Source of the DNA: Intestinibacter bartlettii
GTDB lineage: Bacteria > Bacillota > Clostridia > Peptostreptococcales > Peptostreptococcaceae
Length of the DNA stretch: 64,000 nucleotides
Direction of reading: 5' to 3'
Assembly: GCA_025148965.1 (NCBI GenBank)
Contig: CP102273.1
Span: 744,001 to 808,000 of the forward strand
The notes beneath the pieces are model-generated. The model was not told the DNA's origin. It made no database searches and worked only from the letters and a program-made list of their open reading frames with translations. A program made the translations under genes and the position numbers. Below are positions 24,127-33,065 of this stretch, in pieces (positions within the stretch are counted from its first letter, which is position 1; every line of letters starts with the position of its first letter).

Positions 24127-27100
24127 ATGAAAAAAGTAAAACTAAAAAGGTCAATACTAAGCATTATTTTAACGATGATACTTATCATGAATAGTGTTGT
24201 TGTTCCAGTATATGCAAGTAGTGTAGTTTCGTATAATTCGCGAAATACTTTTAAAATCAGTTCAGCAAATGATTTTCCTGAAAACATAGAACAAGGTCAG
24301 GTTTACGTTTTAACAACTGATATAACCTTAAATCAAGGACAACAGATAAAGAATCTAAGGGGAACCTTAGATGGTAATGGTTTTAACATTACACTTGCAG
24401 ACAAACCGCTAGCAAATAATGTATCTGGTACTATCCAAAATTTAGGAATAAGTAGTTCAGGTACAATAACAAGTGAAGATACTTTCGGAAGTATGGTAGT
24501 AACACTTAGTGGTACTATTCAAAACTGTTACTCTGTCGCATCAATAAAATTAAGTGGTTTTTTAGGCGAAGTAGGTGGTCTTGTTGGGACATTAAGTGGT
24601 GGATCTATTAAGAACTCTTATTTTGCTGGTACAATTGACAGTTTCATGGCTGGTGGTTATGGAGGTTTAGTAGGAATTAATAATTCTGCTAATTCTGTGA
24701 TTTCAAATAGTTATTATACTGTTAATAGTATGATGGGAACAGTAAGTATGATTATGCCAAAACCTCAAGAAATAAATTCTGGTAAGAAATCAGAAAATGA
24801 ATTAAAGTCAGGTGAAGGAATATCACTTCTTAATACAAGTTTACCTGAAACAGGGTTTATTTGGACAAGTCCATCAAATGGGGAAAATAGAGGGTTGCCA
24901 ACTTTAAAAAAAGGTAAAATTGAATCTACACCAGATGTAGTTGATAAGACTAATCTTGAAAAGTATATCAATCAAGTAAAAGAATTAGAGGCAAATAAAG
25001 AACAATATACAGAAGAAAGTTGGAATAATTTACAACAAGTTCTTAAAGATGCTAAGGCAATACTTGAAAAAGATGATGCTACACAATCAGAAGTAGATGG
25101 TCATGCTAAGAAATTAAGTGATTCAATAAATTCATTAAAAAAGAAAAAAGCTACTTTACCAGTTGCTATGCCTGAAAATGCAGAAGATGTTAAACACATT
25201 AAATCAGTAGAAGATTTAGAAAGAATTAATATATCTGACAAAAATGCATTTTATGTATTAGATAACGATATAGTAATTTCTCCTGATGACTGGTATTTTC
25301 CAATGGGAGACTTTGAAGGAACTTTAGACGGTCAAGGTCATACTGTTACATTTAAAAACACAAGCGTAGGTATATTTGAAAATCTAGGCGAATCAGGTGT
25401 TATACAAAATGTTCATTTTACTGGAAATTTTGATACATGGGAAGCAATGGGACCTATAAAGAAAGAAATTAAAGGTTCTATAATAAATTGTTATTCTGAT
25501 GTAACTGGTTCAAATGCATGTGGATTTTCTAAATACTTAAGCGGAGGAATTCTTTCTAACTCTTATTCAGTGAGTAAAGGTGAAAAAGGAGTTCTTTTCA
25601 ATCAATATAAATCTGGAGATTTAATCAATACTTACTGGGATTCTGTTTTAACAAATCCAGTTAAAATTCCAGGTGAAAACTTAAAAAGCTCTAAATCTAT
25701 GTCAGAAGATGAGATGAAATCTATAGAGTTTACAAACCTTTTAAATAAAAATCGTGGTGAATATGGAGTTAAATGGGGCCAAAGTAGTACAGGTTATCCG
25801 TATTTTGGTGAAAATAAAGAGTATAACCCAGAAAATCCAAGTTTACCAGAAAATAAATATAAAGTTATTTTTGAATCATATGAAGGTGAAGAAATGGAAT
25901 TAAATAATCAATTAATTCATCTATCACCTGATTTCGTAGATTCTACATTCAAAATAGCAGGTAAATTCAAGTTAGTTGATGTTGCAGAAGACAGTACAAT
26001 TGAGTGGAGTTGCAGTGATATTAAACCAAAAAACTCTATAAGTATTGGGTCAGAAAATGGTAGCTTACGTATAGATTCAGAAGGTAGTGCCATTATAACG
26101 GCAACAGAGAGAAAAGCAAATGGAGAAACTGAAGTAGTAGCTACTATTAAGGTAGTTGCAAATTCTAAAGAAATAGAACAAATTAAATTAACTATCAATG
26201 GAAATGATGTTACAAACGGGAAATATACAGTTGCTGGTTCTGAATGGAAAGATATAAAAGTTGAGGCAAGATATGAAGGATCAGAGGAATATACACCGGT
26301 TACATATTCTAGATTCACTTATACAGCAGATGATACTGATATGGTTTACAACATAACAAGTTCACCATCGTTTTATTTTAAAAAGCCTGGAACAGCTTCG
26401 ATAAAAGTTGTTTCTAATAAAAACCCAAATGTTGCAGCTACAGTAGAAGTTACATCTACATATGTTCCTGTTGAATCAATAGAACAAACTGTTCCAAGTG
26501 TAATAGAAATACACGGAAGAAATGCAAATAGTTCAAAAATCGGAGCATTCAATCCACATTACAATGGTATTGTGGTTAAGCCTGAAAATGCTAGTAACCG
26601 CAATAAATATACAATCACAAGTAGTGACCCTTCAGTAGGTGAATATGTTGCGAGCATGGCAAATGGATATGTTCCTTACAAAGCAGGAACAACTACTTAT
26701 AAAGTATCTTTAATAGATGTTAATCCAGATACAAATAAAACAAGAAAAGTTAGTAGTAGCAAAGAAGTTACTTATACTTATCTAAATCCGCTTACTAGTA
26801 TAATGACAAAAAATGATTCAATTGAATTAGACAATAATACTAAAAGCAATCTTGATTTAACTTTCGTGGGAGAAAAATCAGATGAAGGATATAGCGTAAC
26901 AGCTCCTGAGCTTATTTGGACTTATGACAAAGAAGGTATTGTTGAGATAGAACGTAAAACAGATGGATTCTGGAAAAAGAATACTGATGAATATGACAAG
27001 GCACCAGATAAAGGTCTTTATATTTCTGGTTCAGATTATTATGTAACAGCTCTTTCAGAAGGGACAGTTACTGCAATAGGTACTCCAGCTGATAATACAA

Positions 27101-28482
27101 ATAATGTAGAACCTGTTAAAATTAAAATTACAGTAAAACAAGGAACAGTTGAATCAGTAGAAACAAATAAATTAGTTTCTCAAGGGACAGAAGGAGCAAT
27201 AAAATTCATTAAAGAAAATCATAAAGATGGATATTTTTATGGGGATGAATGGTTAGTATATAGCTTACTTCGTGCAGGGGAAACTATAAAACAAGATAAA
27301 TTAGATGCATATTATGAAAGTGTTGTTGAAAAAGTAAAAACTTGGTCTAATTCAAAAAAACCTACAGAGATAGAACGTGTGGCACTAGCTCTTTCAATAA
27401 TAGGAAAAGATATTACAAATATTGAAGGTATAAATTTAGCTGAGATGATTTATAACAGCAGAAGATTACAAATTGGTGCTAATGAACTTACATATGCACT
27501 TATAGCTTTAGATGCAAAAGATACTAATATCCCAAAAGATGCATTATGGAGTAGGGAAAAAATGATATCTGAGCTACTTAAATTCCAAAATTCAAAAACA
27601 GGAGGTTTTGGTTTAACTGACAACAAAACTACAAGTGTAGATGTTACTGCTATGGCATTACAAGCATTAGCTAAATATAAAGGTTCTAATGAAGAAGTAG
27701 ACAAAGCAATCGAAAATGCTTTAAAATATTTAAAATCAAATATGTCTAAAAAGTATGATTTTGGAACACCAGAAAGTTCAGCACAAGTACTACTAGCACT
27801 TACAACATTAAAAATTGATCCACTTTCTCAAAATAATGGATTTGGAACAAATAACAGAAATATAATAACACGTCTTATGGAATATTTTGATCCAAAAACA
27901 GGTGGATTTACTCGTAACCTTGGTGACAAAAATCCAATGGAGATGACTACTGTACAAGTGCTTCAGGCATTAACTTCATACCAAAGATATATAAATGGAG
28001 AAAAATCATATTGGGACCTTACTAATAGCAAAGATGATACTGGAAACAATCCAGGAAATGGGTCGGAAGATAAAGATGACACTGGAAACAATCCAGGAAA
28101 TGGATCAGAAGACAAAGATGACACTGGAAGCAATCCAGGAGATGGGTCGGAAGACAAAGATGACACTGGAAACAATCCAGGAAATGGGTCGGAAGACAAA
28201 GATGACACTGGAAGCAACCCAGGAAATGGATCAGAAGACAAAGATGACACTGGAAGCAACCCAGGAAATGAGTCAGAAGATAAAGATGACACTGGAAGCA
28301 ATCCAGGAAATGGGTCAGAAGACAAAGATGACACTGAAAACAATCCAGGAAATGAATCAACTGGTAAAGATGATAATGTAAGCACAGGAGATGAAAGTAT
28401 AATAATATATGTATTTATAATGGTATTAGCAACTTTAGGCTTACTTGTATCTTTTAATAGAAAATACATAACTAAAAAATAG
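24127..28482 (+). CDS. Large cell-surface protein with GLUG, FIVAR, Ig-like and alpha/alpha-toroid domains (1451 aa)
   Basis: Signal peptide at 1-31. Residues about 75-215 and 370-500 are GLUG-type beta-helix repeats (GGLVGTLSGGSIKNSYFAG, INCYSD). Residues about 273-340 form a FIVAR helical bundle. Residues about 590-1015 hold several Ig-like strand domains. Residues about 1020-1290 are a prenyltransferase/squalene-oxidase-type alpha/alpha toroid with the repeated signatures FQNSKTGGFGLTDNKTTSVDVTAMALQAL (shown by QNSKTGGFG and DVTAMALQAL) and DPKTGGFTRN. Eight copies of a 14-residue linker follow, then NVSTG (1417-1421), a membrane helix and the tail NRKYITKK, i.e. a sortase signal. The toroid recalls the alpha domain of intrinsic factor/transcobalamin, and the next gene carries the matching beta-type domain. 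Likely ligand capture at the wall. Confidence 0.82.
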   Translation: MKKVKLKRSILSIILTMILIMNSVVVPVYASSVVSYNSRNTFKISSANDFPENIEQGQVYVLTTDITLNQGQQIKNLRGTLDGNGFNITLADKPLANNVSGTIQNLGISSSGTITSEDTFGSMVVTLSGTIQNCYSVASIKLSGFLGEVGGLVGTLSGGSIKNSYFAGTIDSFMAGGYGGLVGINNSANSVISNSYYTVNSMMGTVSMIMPKPQEINSGKKSENELKSGEGISLLNTSLPETGFIWTSPSNGENRGLPTLKKGKIESTPDVVDKTNLEKYINQVKELEANKEQYTEESWNNLQQVLKDAKAILEKDDATQSEVDGHAKKLSDSINSLKKKKATLPVAMPENAEDVKHIKSVEDLERINISDKNAFYVLDNDIVISPDDWYFPMGDFEGTLDGQGHTVTFKNTSVGIFENLGESGVIQNVHFTGNFDTWEAMGPIKKEIKGSIINCYSDVTGSNACGFSKYLSGGILSNSYSVSKGEKGVLFNQYKSGDLINTYWDSVLTNPVKIPGENLKSSKSMSEDEMKSIEFTNLLNKNRGEYGVKWGQSSTGYPYFGENKEYNPENPSLPENKYKVIFESYEGEEMELNNQLIHLSPDFVDSTFKIAGKFKLVDVAEDSTIEWSCSDIKPKNSISIGSENGSLRIDSEGSAIITATERKANGETEVVATIKVVANSKEIEQIKLTINGNDVTNGKYTVAGSEWKDIKVEARYEGSEEYTPVTYSRFTYTADDTDMVYNITSSPSFYFKKPGTASIKVVSNKNPNVAATVEVTSTYVPVESIEQTVPSVIEIHGRNANSSKIGAFNPHYNGIVVKPENASNRNKYTITSSDPSVGEYVASMANGYVPYKAGTTTYKVSLIDVNPDTNKTRKVSSSKEVTYTYLNPLTSIMTKNDSIELDNNTKSNLDLTFVGEKSDEGYSVTAPELIWTYDKEGIVEIERKTDGFWKKNTDEYDKAPDKGLYISGSDYYVTALSEGTVTAIGTPADNTNNVEPVKIKITVKQGTVESVETNKLVSQGTEGAIKFIKENHKDGYFYGDEWLVYSLLRAGETIKQDKLDAYYESVVEKVKTWSNSKKPTEIERVALALSIIGKDITNIEGINLAEMIYNSRRLQIGANELTYALIALDAKDTNIPKDALWSREKMISELLKFQNSKTGGFGLTDNKTTSVDVTAMALQALAKYKGSNEEVDKAIENALKYLKSNMSKKYDFGTPESSAQVLLALTTLKIDPLSQNNGFGTNNRNIITRLMEYFDPKTGGFTRNLGDKNPMEMTTVQVLQALTSYQRYINGEKSYWDLTNSKDDTGNNPGNGSEDKDDTGNNPGNGSEDKDDTGSNPGDGSEDKDDTGNNPGNGSEDKDDTGSNPGNGSEDKDDTGSNPGNESEDKDDTGSNPGNGSEDKDDTENNPGNESTGKDDNVSTGDESIIIYVFIMVLATLGLLVSFNRKYITKK
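28033..28368 (+). repeat. Eight tandem 42-bp repeats encoding an acidic linker
   Basis: Eight copies of a 14-codon unit, consensus DDTGNNPGNGSEDK, with N/S and N/D variation and a divergent last copy. The unit contains no stop in several frames, which produces long false open frames on both strands. The linker probably spans the peptidoglycan; copy number is likely variable between strains. Confidence 0.95.
28375..28479 (+). other. Sortase sorting signal NVSTG, membrane helix and positive tail
   Basis: Residues 1417-1421 NVSTG are followed by DESIII, a hydrophobic stretch of about 22 residues and NRKYITKK. This is the tripartite pattern of a wall-sorting signal. The pentapeptide departs from LPXTG but resembles the NVQTG/SPxTG types reported for the C. 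difficile class B sortase. A class B sortase gene lies at 33066. Confidence 0.6.
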
Positions 28483-28518
28483 TAGTTAGTATATTAATAA
28501 GTAATTTATATAAATTTA

Positions 28519-28588
28519 AAAAAGTAACAGTATCTTTAATCTGAAATATATATATTTTAAATGTAAGGATACAGTTACTTTTTTTTAG
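28519..28588 (+). terminator. Terminator after the surface protein
   Basis: AAAAAGTAAC-AG-TATC pairs with GGATA-CA-GTTACTTTTT across an AT-rich loop, followed by a T-run. Implies that the downstream ECF operon has its own promoter or receives read-through. Confidence 0.7.
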
Positions 28589-28617
28589 AAAAGGTAAAAA
28601 CTTAAAACGGAAACAAA

Positions 28618-28728
28618 TCAGTTACGGATATAGAACGTGTTTCACTTGCTCTTTCAATATTAGACAAAGATATTAGATATATAGGGAGAAATTTAGCTGG
28701 AAAAATTTATAATAATCAAGTTATATGA
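28618..28728 (+). pseudogene. Fragment of a second alpha/alpha-toroid gene
   Basis: Reads VTDIERVSLALSILDKDI then NLAGKIYNNQVI and a stop. It matches the segment at 27361-27460 of the preceding gene (IERVALALSIIGKDI, NLAEMIYNSR) closely at DNA level. No start or upstream part remains. The rest of the 28483-28797 gap is AT-rich with the AAAGAGG ribosome site of the next gene. Confidence 0.7.
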
Positions 28729-28797
28729 TATGAGTGATGTTGAAAAACGAAACAAAAAATAGTGACATAGTTTTATGTTGTTTAAAGAGGTAAAGAT

Positions 28798-29715
28798 ATG
28801 AATAAGAAAAAAATAAGTATAGTAGCAGTATCTGCTGTTGTAATAGTATCACTAGGATTAGGATTTAATAGTATTTTTAAAAAAGCTAACACACTTGAAA
28901 CAGACAATAATGATACAGTAGTTAGTGATCAATCAATTGAAACAGGTGATGAATTAAATACAGAAGAAGCAAAAGTAGATAAGACTGAAACAAAAAAAGA
29001 GAACAAAGAAAATAAAAAAAATGAAGATACTACTGATTCATCAGGTAATTCAAATGAAAATACTAGTAAATCAACAAAAACAGATGGTACTGAAACCAAA
29101 AAGCCAAATAATGATGAAGTAGAAAAAACAGACAATAGTAGTGAGAAACCAAAGCCAAGTAATAACGAAAAGCCAAAACCAGGCAATAGTAGTGAAAAGC
29201 CAAAGCCAAGTAATAATGAAAAGCCAAAACCAAGTAATAATGAAAAACCAAAACCAGGCAATAGTAGTACAAAACCAAAACCAGAGAATAATCAAACTAT
29301 AACATCGCCAAAACCAAAAAATAAAACAGTTACAATAGCTATAAGTTGCAAAACAGCTATAAATAATGGATTAAATAAAAAACCAGGATTTTCACACTTA
29401 CCATCAAATGGAATTATATTACAGAATATGAAGGTTGAGTTTAGCGAGGGTGATACAGTATTTGATATATTAGTCAAAGTAACTCGTAAAAAAGGTATAC
29501 ATATGGAGTATAGAGGGTCAGGATCAAATACATATATAGAAGGAATTAATAATTTATATGAATTTGATGGTGGATCTAATAGTGGATGGATGTATAGTGT
29601 AAATGGTGTATATCCTAACTATGGAGTAGGTGCATATAAAGTTAAATCTTCTGATGTTATAAAATTCAACTATACATGTAATTTAGGCGCAGATTTAGGA
29701 GCTAGAGCAAATTAG
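28798..29715 (+). CDS. DUF4430 (transcobalamin-like C-terminal domain) surface protein (305 aa)
   Basis: Residues 1-30 are a signal/anchor helix without a lipobox cysteine. Residues about 35-175 are a charged and then Lys/Pro-rich wall-spanning linker with repeats of EKPKPSNN and EKPKPGNSS. Residues about 178-305 form a DUF4430 domain: EFSEGDTVFDILVKVTRKKG, YIEGINNLYEFDGGSNSGWMYSVNGVYPNYGVGAYKVKSSDVIKFNYT (shown by GGSNSGWMYSVNG and SGWMY). This is the fold of the beta domain of transcobalamin and intrinsic factor. It is directly followed (one base) by the EcfT gene, so it belongs to the importer operon and probably delivers substrate to it. Confidence 0.85.
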   Translation: MNKKKISIVAVSAVVIVSLGLGFNSIFKKANTLETDNNDTVVSDQSIETGDELNTEEAKVDKTETKKENKENKKNEDTTDSSGNSNENTSKSTKTDGTETKKPNNDEVEKTDNSSEKPKPSNNEKPKPGNSSEKPKPSNNEKPKPSNNEKPKPGNSSTKPKPENNQTITSPKPKNKTVTIAISCKTAINNGLNKKPGFSHLPSNGIILQNMKVEFSEGDTVFDILVKVTRKKGIHMEYRGSGSNTYIEGINNLYEFDGGSNSGWMYSVNGVYPNYGVGAYKVKSSDVIKFNYTCNLGADLGARAN

Positions 29716-29716
29716 T

Positions 29717-30601
29717 ATGGAAAGGGCATTAGCGAGTTATCATCCGATAGTTAGCTTTTTATTTTTTGTAGTAGTAATAGGAATGTCTATGCTTTATATG
29801 CATCCAGTACTTTTATTAATATCACTTATAAGTGCAATAATATATTCAACTATACTTAACAAAGAAAAGTTTAAACAGACTTTATCTTTTGCATCAATAA
29901 TAATTTTAGGTGCAATAATTGCAAATGCAATGTTTGTAAATAGAGGGTTTACAGTATTATTTTATTTCAGACAAAATCCAGTTACTGTAGAATCAATAAG
30001 TTATGGTCTTTGTGCAGGCATTATGATGGCATCTGTAGTTGTATGGTTTAGTTGTTACAATGAAATAATAACTTCGGATAAATTTTTATATATATTTGGA
30101 AAGACATTTCCATCTATAGCATTGATGATAAGCATGGTATTAAGACTTATACCAAAGTTAACAGAGCAAACAAAAATAATTGCAAAGAGCCAAAAGACTG
30201 TAGGACTTGATTATAGTGAAGGCAACATAAAAATGAAAATAAAAAGTAGTATGAGAATACTATCTATATTAGTAACTTGGGCACTAGAGGATGCTGTCCA
30301 AACAGCAGATTCAATGAAGGCAAGAGGTTATGGAATAAAAGGAAGAACAAACTTTTCTATATATAGATTTATAAAAAGAGATATGATTATGCTTGGAATC
30401 ATAGGCACTATAGGTTTATTTTTATTTATGGGATACATAAATGGTTATGGAAATTTAATGTTTTATCCTAGTATAGAAAATATAAGATTTGATGGATTAT
30501 ATATGGCAATATATCTATCGTTTTTCTTGATAACATTGTTACCATCTTTTTTAGAAATAGTGGAGGAATATAAATGGAAATACTCAGAGTGGATGGATTA
30601 A
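29717..30601 (+). CDS. ecfT: ECF transporter transmembrane component T
   Basis: EcfT couples ATP hydrolysis in the A subunits to movement of the S component. The 294-residue membrane protein has about six hydrophobic segments and the coupling helices with short ARG-type motif DSMKARGYG, as in CbiQ/EcfT. The ATG lies one base after the DUF4430 stop. Its end overlaps the ATPase gene by 28 bases. Confidence 0.9.
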   Translation: MERALASYHPIVSFLFFVVVIGMSMLYMHPVLLLISLISAIIYSTILNKEKFKQTLSFASIIILGAIIANAMFVNRGFTVLFYFRQNPVTVESISYGLCAGIMMASVVVWFSCYNEIITSDKFLYIFGKTFPSIALMISMVLRLIPKLTEQTKIIAKSQKTVGLDYSEGNIKMKIKSSMRILSILVTWALEDAVQTADSMKARGYGIKGRTNFSIYRFIKRDMIMLGIIGTIGLFLFMGYINGYGNLMFYPSIENIRFDGLYMAIYLSFFLITLLPSFLEIVEEYKWKYSEWMD

Positions 30602-32292
30602 AATTTTCATATCCAAATCAATTAAAAAAAGCATTAAATAATATTAATTTTAGTATAGATGAAGGCGATTTTGTATTAATTTGTGGAGAATCTGGCTGTG
30701 GAAAAAGTACATTATTAAGACATTTAAAACCAGAACTTAGCCCACATGGTCAAGTTAGTGGAGATATATATTATTACTCACAAAAAATAAATGATTATTC
30801 AAGTAAACAACTAGCAAGTGAGATAGGGTATGTTCTACAAAATCCAGATTCTCAAATTGTAACAGATAAAGTATGGCATGAGTTGGCTTTTGGACTTGAA
30901 AATATGGGGCTAGATACTCAAAGTATAAGACTAAGAGTTGCAGAAATGGCTAGTTTCTTTGGAATTCAAGGATGGTTCAGAAAAAATGTAAATGACTTAT
31001 CAGGAGGTCAAAAACAGCTTTTAAACTTAGCATCTATAATGGCTATGCAACCTAAAATACTTATATTAGATGAGCCTACGTCACAACTAGATCCTATAGC
31101 AGCTAAAGATTTTATAGATACATTAGTTAGGATAAATAAAGAGTTATCTACAACTATAATAATGACAGAACATAACTTAGAGGATATATATTCTGTATGC
31201 GATAAAGTTATTGTAATGGAAGATGGAAAAGTTATTTGTAATGATACTAACTATAAAGTAGCAGATATATTATCTGGAGATAAAAATCACAAGATGTTTA
31301 AATCCCTTCCGACTCCAAGTAAAATCTATAATCAATTAAATGGATATCTAGAAGGTGCAAGTAAGTCTCCATTAACTGTGAAAGATTGTAGACAATGGTT
31401 AAATGATAGTATGGATGAAGTAACTATAACAAAATTGGATGATACTGAAACAGAAATAAACATAGATGAAAAAGATAGAGAAATAGCTATAGAATTAAAA
31501 GATGTTTATTTCCAATATAATAAAATATCAGAGCCTACTATAAGAGATTTATCTTTTAAAGTATATAAAGGAGAAATCTATTCTATATTAGGTGGAAATG
31601 GAACAGGTAAAAGTACAACATTATCATTGGTGGCAAGACAAAGAAAACCTCAAAGAGGTAAGATATTTATAAATAATATTGAGATGAAAAAATATAATAA
31701 TAAAAGCTTATATGAGAATAATTTAGCTTTACTTCCTCAAAATCCACAATCTTTATTTGTATTTGAAACTGTAAGAGAAGACTTAGAAGAAGTACTTATA
31801 TTACAAAATAAAGATAGAGAATATATAGATAAAGAGGTTAAAAGAGTAAGTAAATTATTAGATATAGAGCATTTATTAGAACATCATCCTTATGATTTAA
31901 GTGGAGGAGAATTACAAAGGGCAGGTATGGCTAAAGTAATGCTACTTAATCCTAAAATTATTTTATTAGATGAGCCGACAAAAGGTTTAGATGCTTATTG
32001 TAAAGAAGAAATAGGAAAAATGCTAATGAAATTAAGAGATATGGGAGTAACTATAGTTGTAGTTTCTCATGATATAGAGTTTTCAGCGAGATATTCAGAT
32101 AGGTGTGCAATGTTCTTTGATGGAAGTATAGTATCAGAGGGAACACCAAAAGAATTCTTCCTAGGAAATAATTTTTATACAACTGTGTCTAATAGAATAG
32201 CTAGAAATATTTTTGAAGATACACTTATATATGAGGATGTGGTTAGTTTATGCAAAAAGAATATAGAACTAAAAACCAAAATAAGTTCGTAA
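30574..32292 (+). CDS. ECF transporter ATPase, fused A-A' (two ABC domains)
   Basis: A 572-residue protein with two complete ABC ATPases. Domain 1 has GESGCGKST, LSGGQKQLLNL and LILDEPTSQLD; domain 2 has GGNGTGKST, LSGGELQRAGMAKVML and LLDEPTKGLD. In most ECF systems the two ATPases are separate (EcfA, EcfA'); a fusion is typical of dedicated group I-like ECF operons. GGAGG lies before the ATG inside ecfT, and the S-component gene overlaps its end by 43 bases. Confidence 0.92.
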   Translation: MEILRVDGLKFSYPNQLKKALNNINFSIDEGDFVLICGESGCGKSTLLRHLKPELSPHGQVSGDIYYYSQKINDYSSKQLASEIGYVLQNPDSQIVTDKVWHELAFGLENMGLDTQSIRLRVAEMASFFGIQGWFRKNVNDLSGGQKQLLNLASIMAMQPKILILDEPTSQLDPIAAKDFIDTLVRINKELSTTIIMTEHNLEDIYSVCDKVIVMEDGKVICNDTNYKVADILSGDKNHKMFKSLPTPSKIYNQLNGYLEGASKSPLTVKDCRQWLNDSMDEVTITKLDDTETEINIDEKDREIAIELKDVYFQYNKISEPTIRDLSFKVYKGEIYSILGGNGTGKSTTLSLVARQRKPQRGKIFINNIEMKKYNNKSLYENNLALLPQNPQSLFVFETVREDLEEVLILQNKDREYIDKEVKRVSKLLDIEHLLEHHPYDLSGGELQRAGMAKVMLLNPKIILLDEPTKGLDAYCKEEIGKMLMKLRDMGVTIVVVSHDIEFSARYSDRCAMFFDGSIVSEGTPKEFFLGNNFYTTVSNRIARNIFEDTLIYEDVVSLCKKNIELKTKISS

Positions 32293-32978
32293 AATTTAGA
32301 AAGATAGTTTTAATCTCGACAATAGCATTAGTATTTCCTATATGTTTAGGTATATATACATTACTGGGAGGAAGGGCATATGCACTTATGAGTATGCTTT
32401 TTGTAATATTAGCAATACTCCCTTTCTTAATGATATATGAAATGAAAAAGCCTCAAGCTAGAGAGTGGATTCCTTTGGCTGTTATGGCAGCTCTTGCTGC
32501 TGTAGGTAGAGTTGCATTTGCTCCAGTACCATTTTTTAAGCCGACATCGGCTATAATAATAATTACTGCAAGTGTATTTGGACCAGAGGCAGGATTTTTA
32601 ACAGGAACAATGGCAGCTCTTGCATCAAATTTATTCTTTGGCCAAGGGCCTTGGACACCATGGCAAATGTTTAGTTGGGGAATGATAGGCTTTTTATCAG
32701 GATTCTTGATAAAGAAGAATATTATAAATAACAAAACTAAATTATATATATTTGGTTCACTAACAGGATTTATATATGGTTGGATAATGAATATATGGAC
32801 GGCTACAGGAACTATGTATGAATTTTCATGGGCTTCATTCTTTGGACTTTATATAGCTAGTTTCTTCCCAGATTTAACGCATTCTATTGCCACAGTAATA
32901 TTTCTAAGGTTCTTATATGATCCTTGGAGAGCTAAGTTAAAAAGAGTAAAGCTAAAGTTTGGTCTTGTAAATTCTTAA
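32250..32978 (+). CDS. ECF transporter substrate-specific component S
   Basis: A 242-residue membrane protein with about six to seven hydrophobic segments. The N-terminal segment AAVGRVAFAPVPFFKPTSA and the central FFGQGPWTPWQMFSWGMIGFLSG are conserved in a group of S components found with cobalt/corrinoid-related or undefined ECF systems. It sits in an operon with T and A components, so specificity is dedicated. The two surface proteins upstream, of transcobalamin-like folds, favour a corrinoid or similar large cofactor as cargo. That specificity is inferred, not shown. Confidence 0.82.
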   Translation: MQKEYRTKNQNKFVKFRKIVLISTIALVFPICLGIYTLLGGRAYALMSMLFVILAILPFLMIYEMKKPQAREWIPLAVMAALAAVGRVAFAPVPFFKPTSAIIIITASVFGPEAGFLTGTMAALASNLFFGQGPWTPWQMFSWGMIGFLSGFLIKKNIINNKTKLYIFGSLTGFIYGWIMNIWTATGTMYEFSWASFFGLYIASFFPDLTHSIATVIFLRFLYDPWRAKLKRVKLKFGLVNS

Positions 32979-33065
32979 AAATTAAAAAAGATAATATAAA
33001 GTAACTATAAATTTCAAAAATAGTCTAAAAAAGTTAAAAACTTAAAATAAGAAAGGTAGATGTCT

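Noticed and set aside
28033-28368. Possible CRISPR array because of eight regular repeats
   Set aside because: There are no unique spacers; the repeats are contiguous and in frame within a gene.
27963-28469. Long open frames on both strands across the end of the surface protein gene
   Set aside because: They arise from the 42-bp repeat, which has no stops in several frames; the plus-strand surface-protein frame alone fits signal, domains and sorting signal.
28929-29295. Minus-strand open frames rich in F, L and Y across the Lys/Pro linker of the DUF4430 gene
   Set aside because: Mirror images of the repeated linker codons; no ribosome site.
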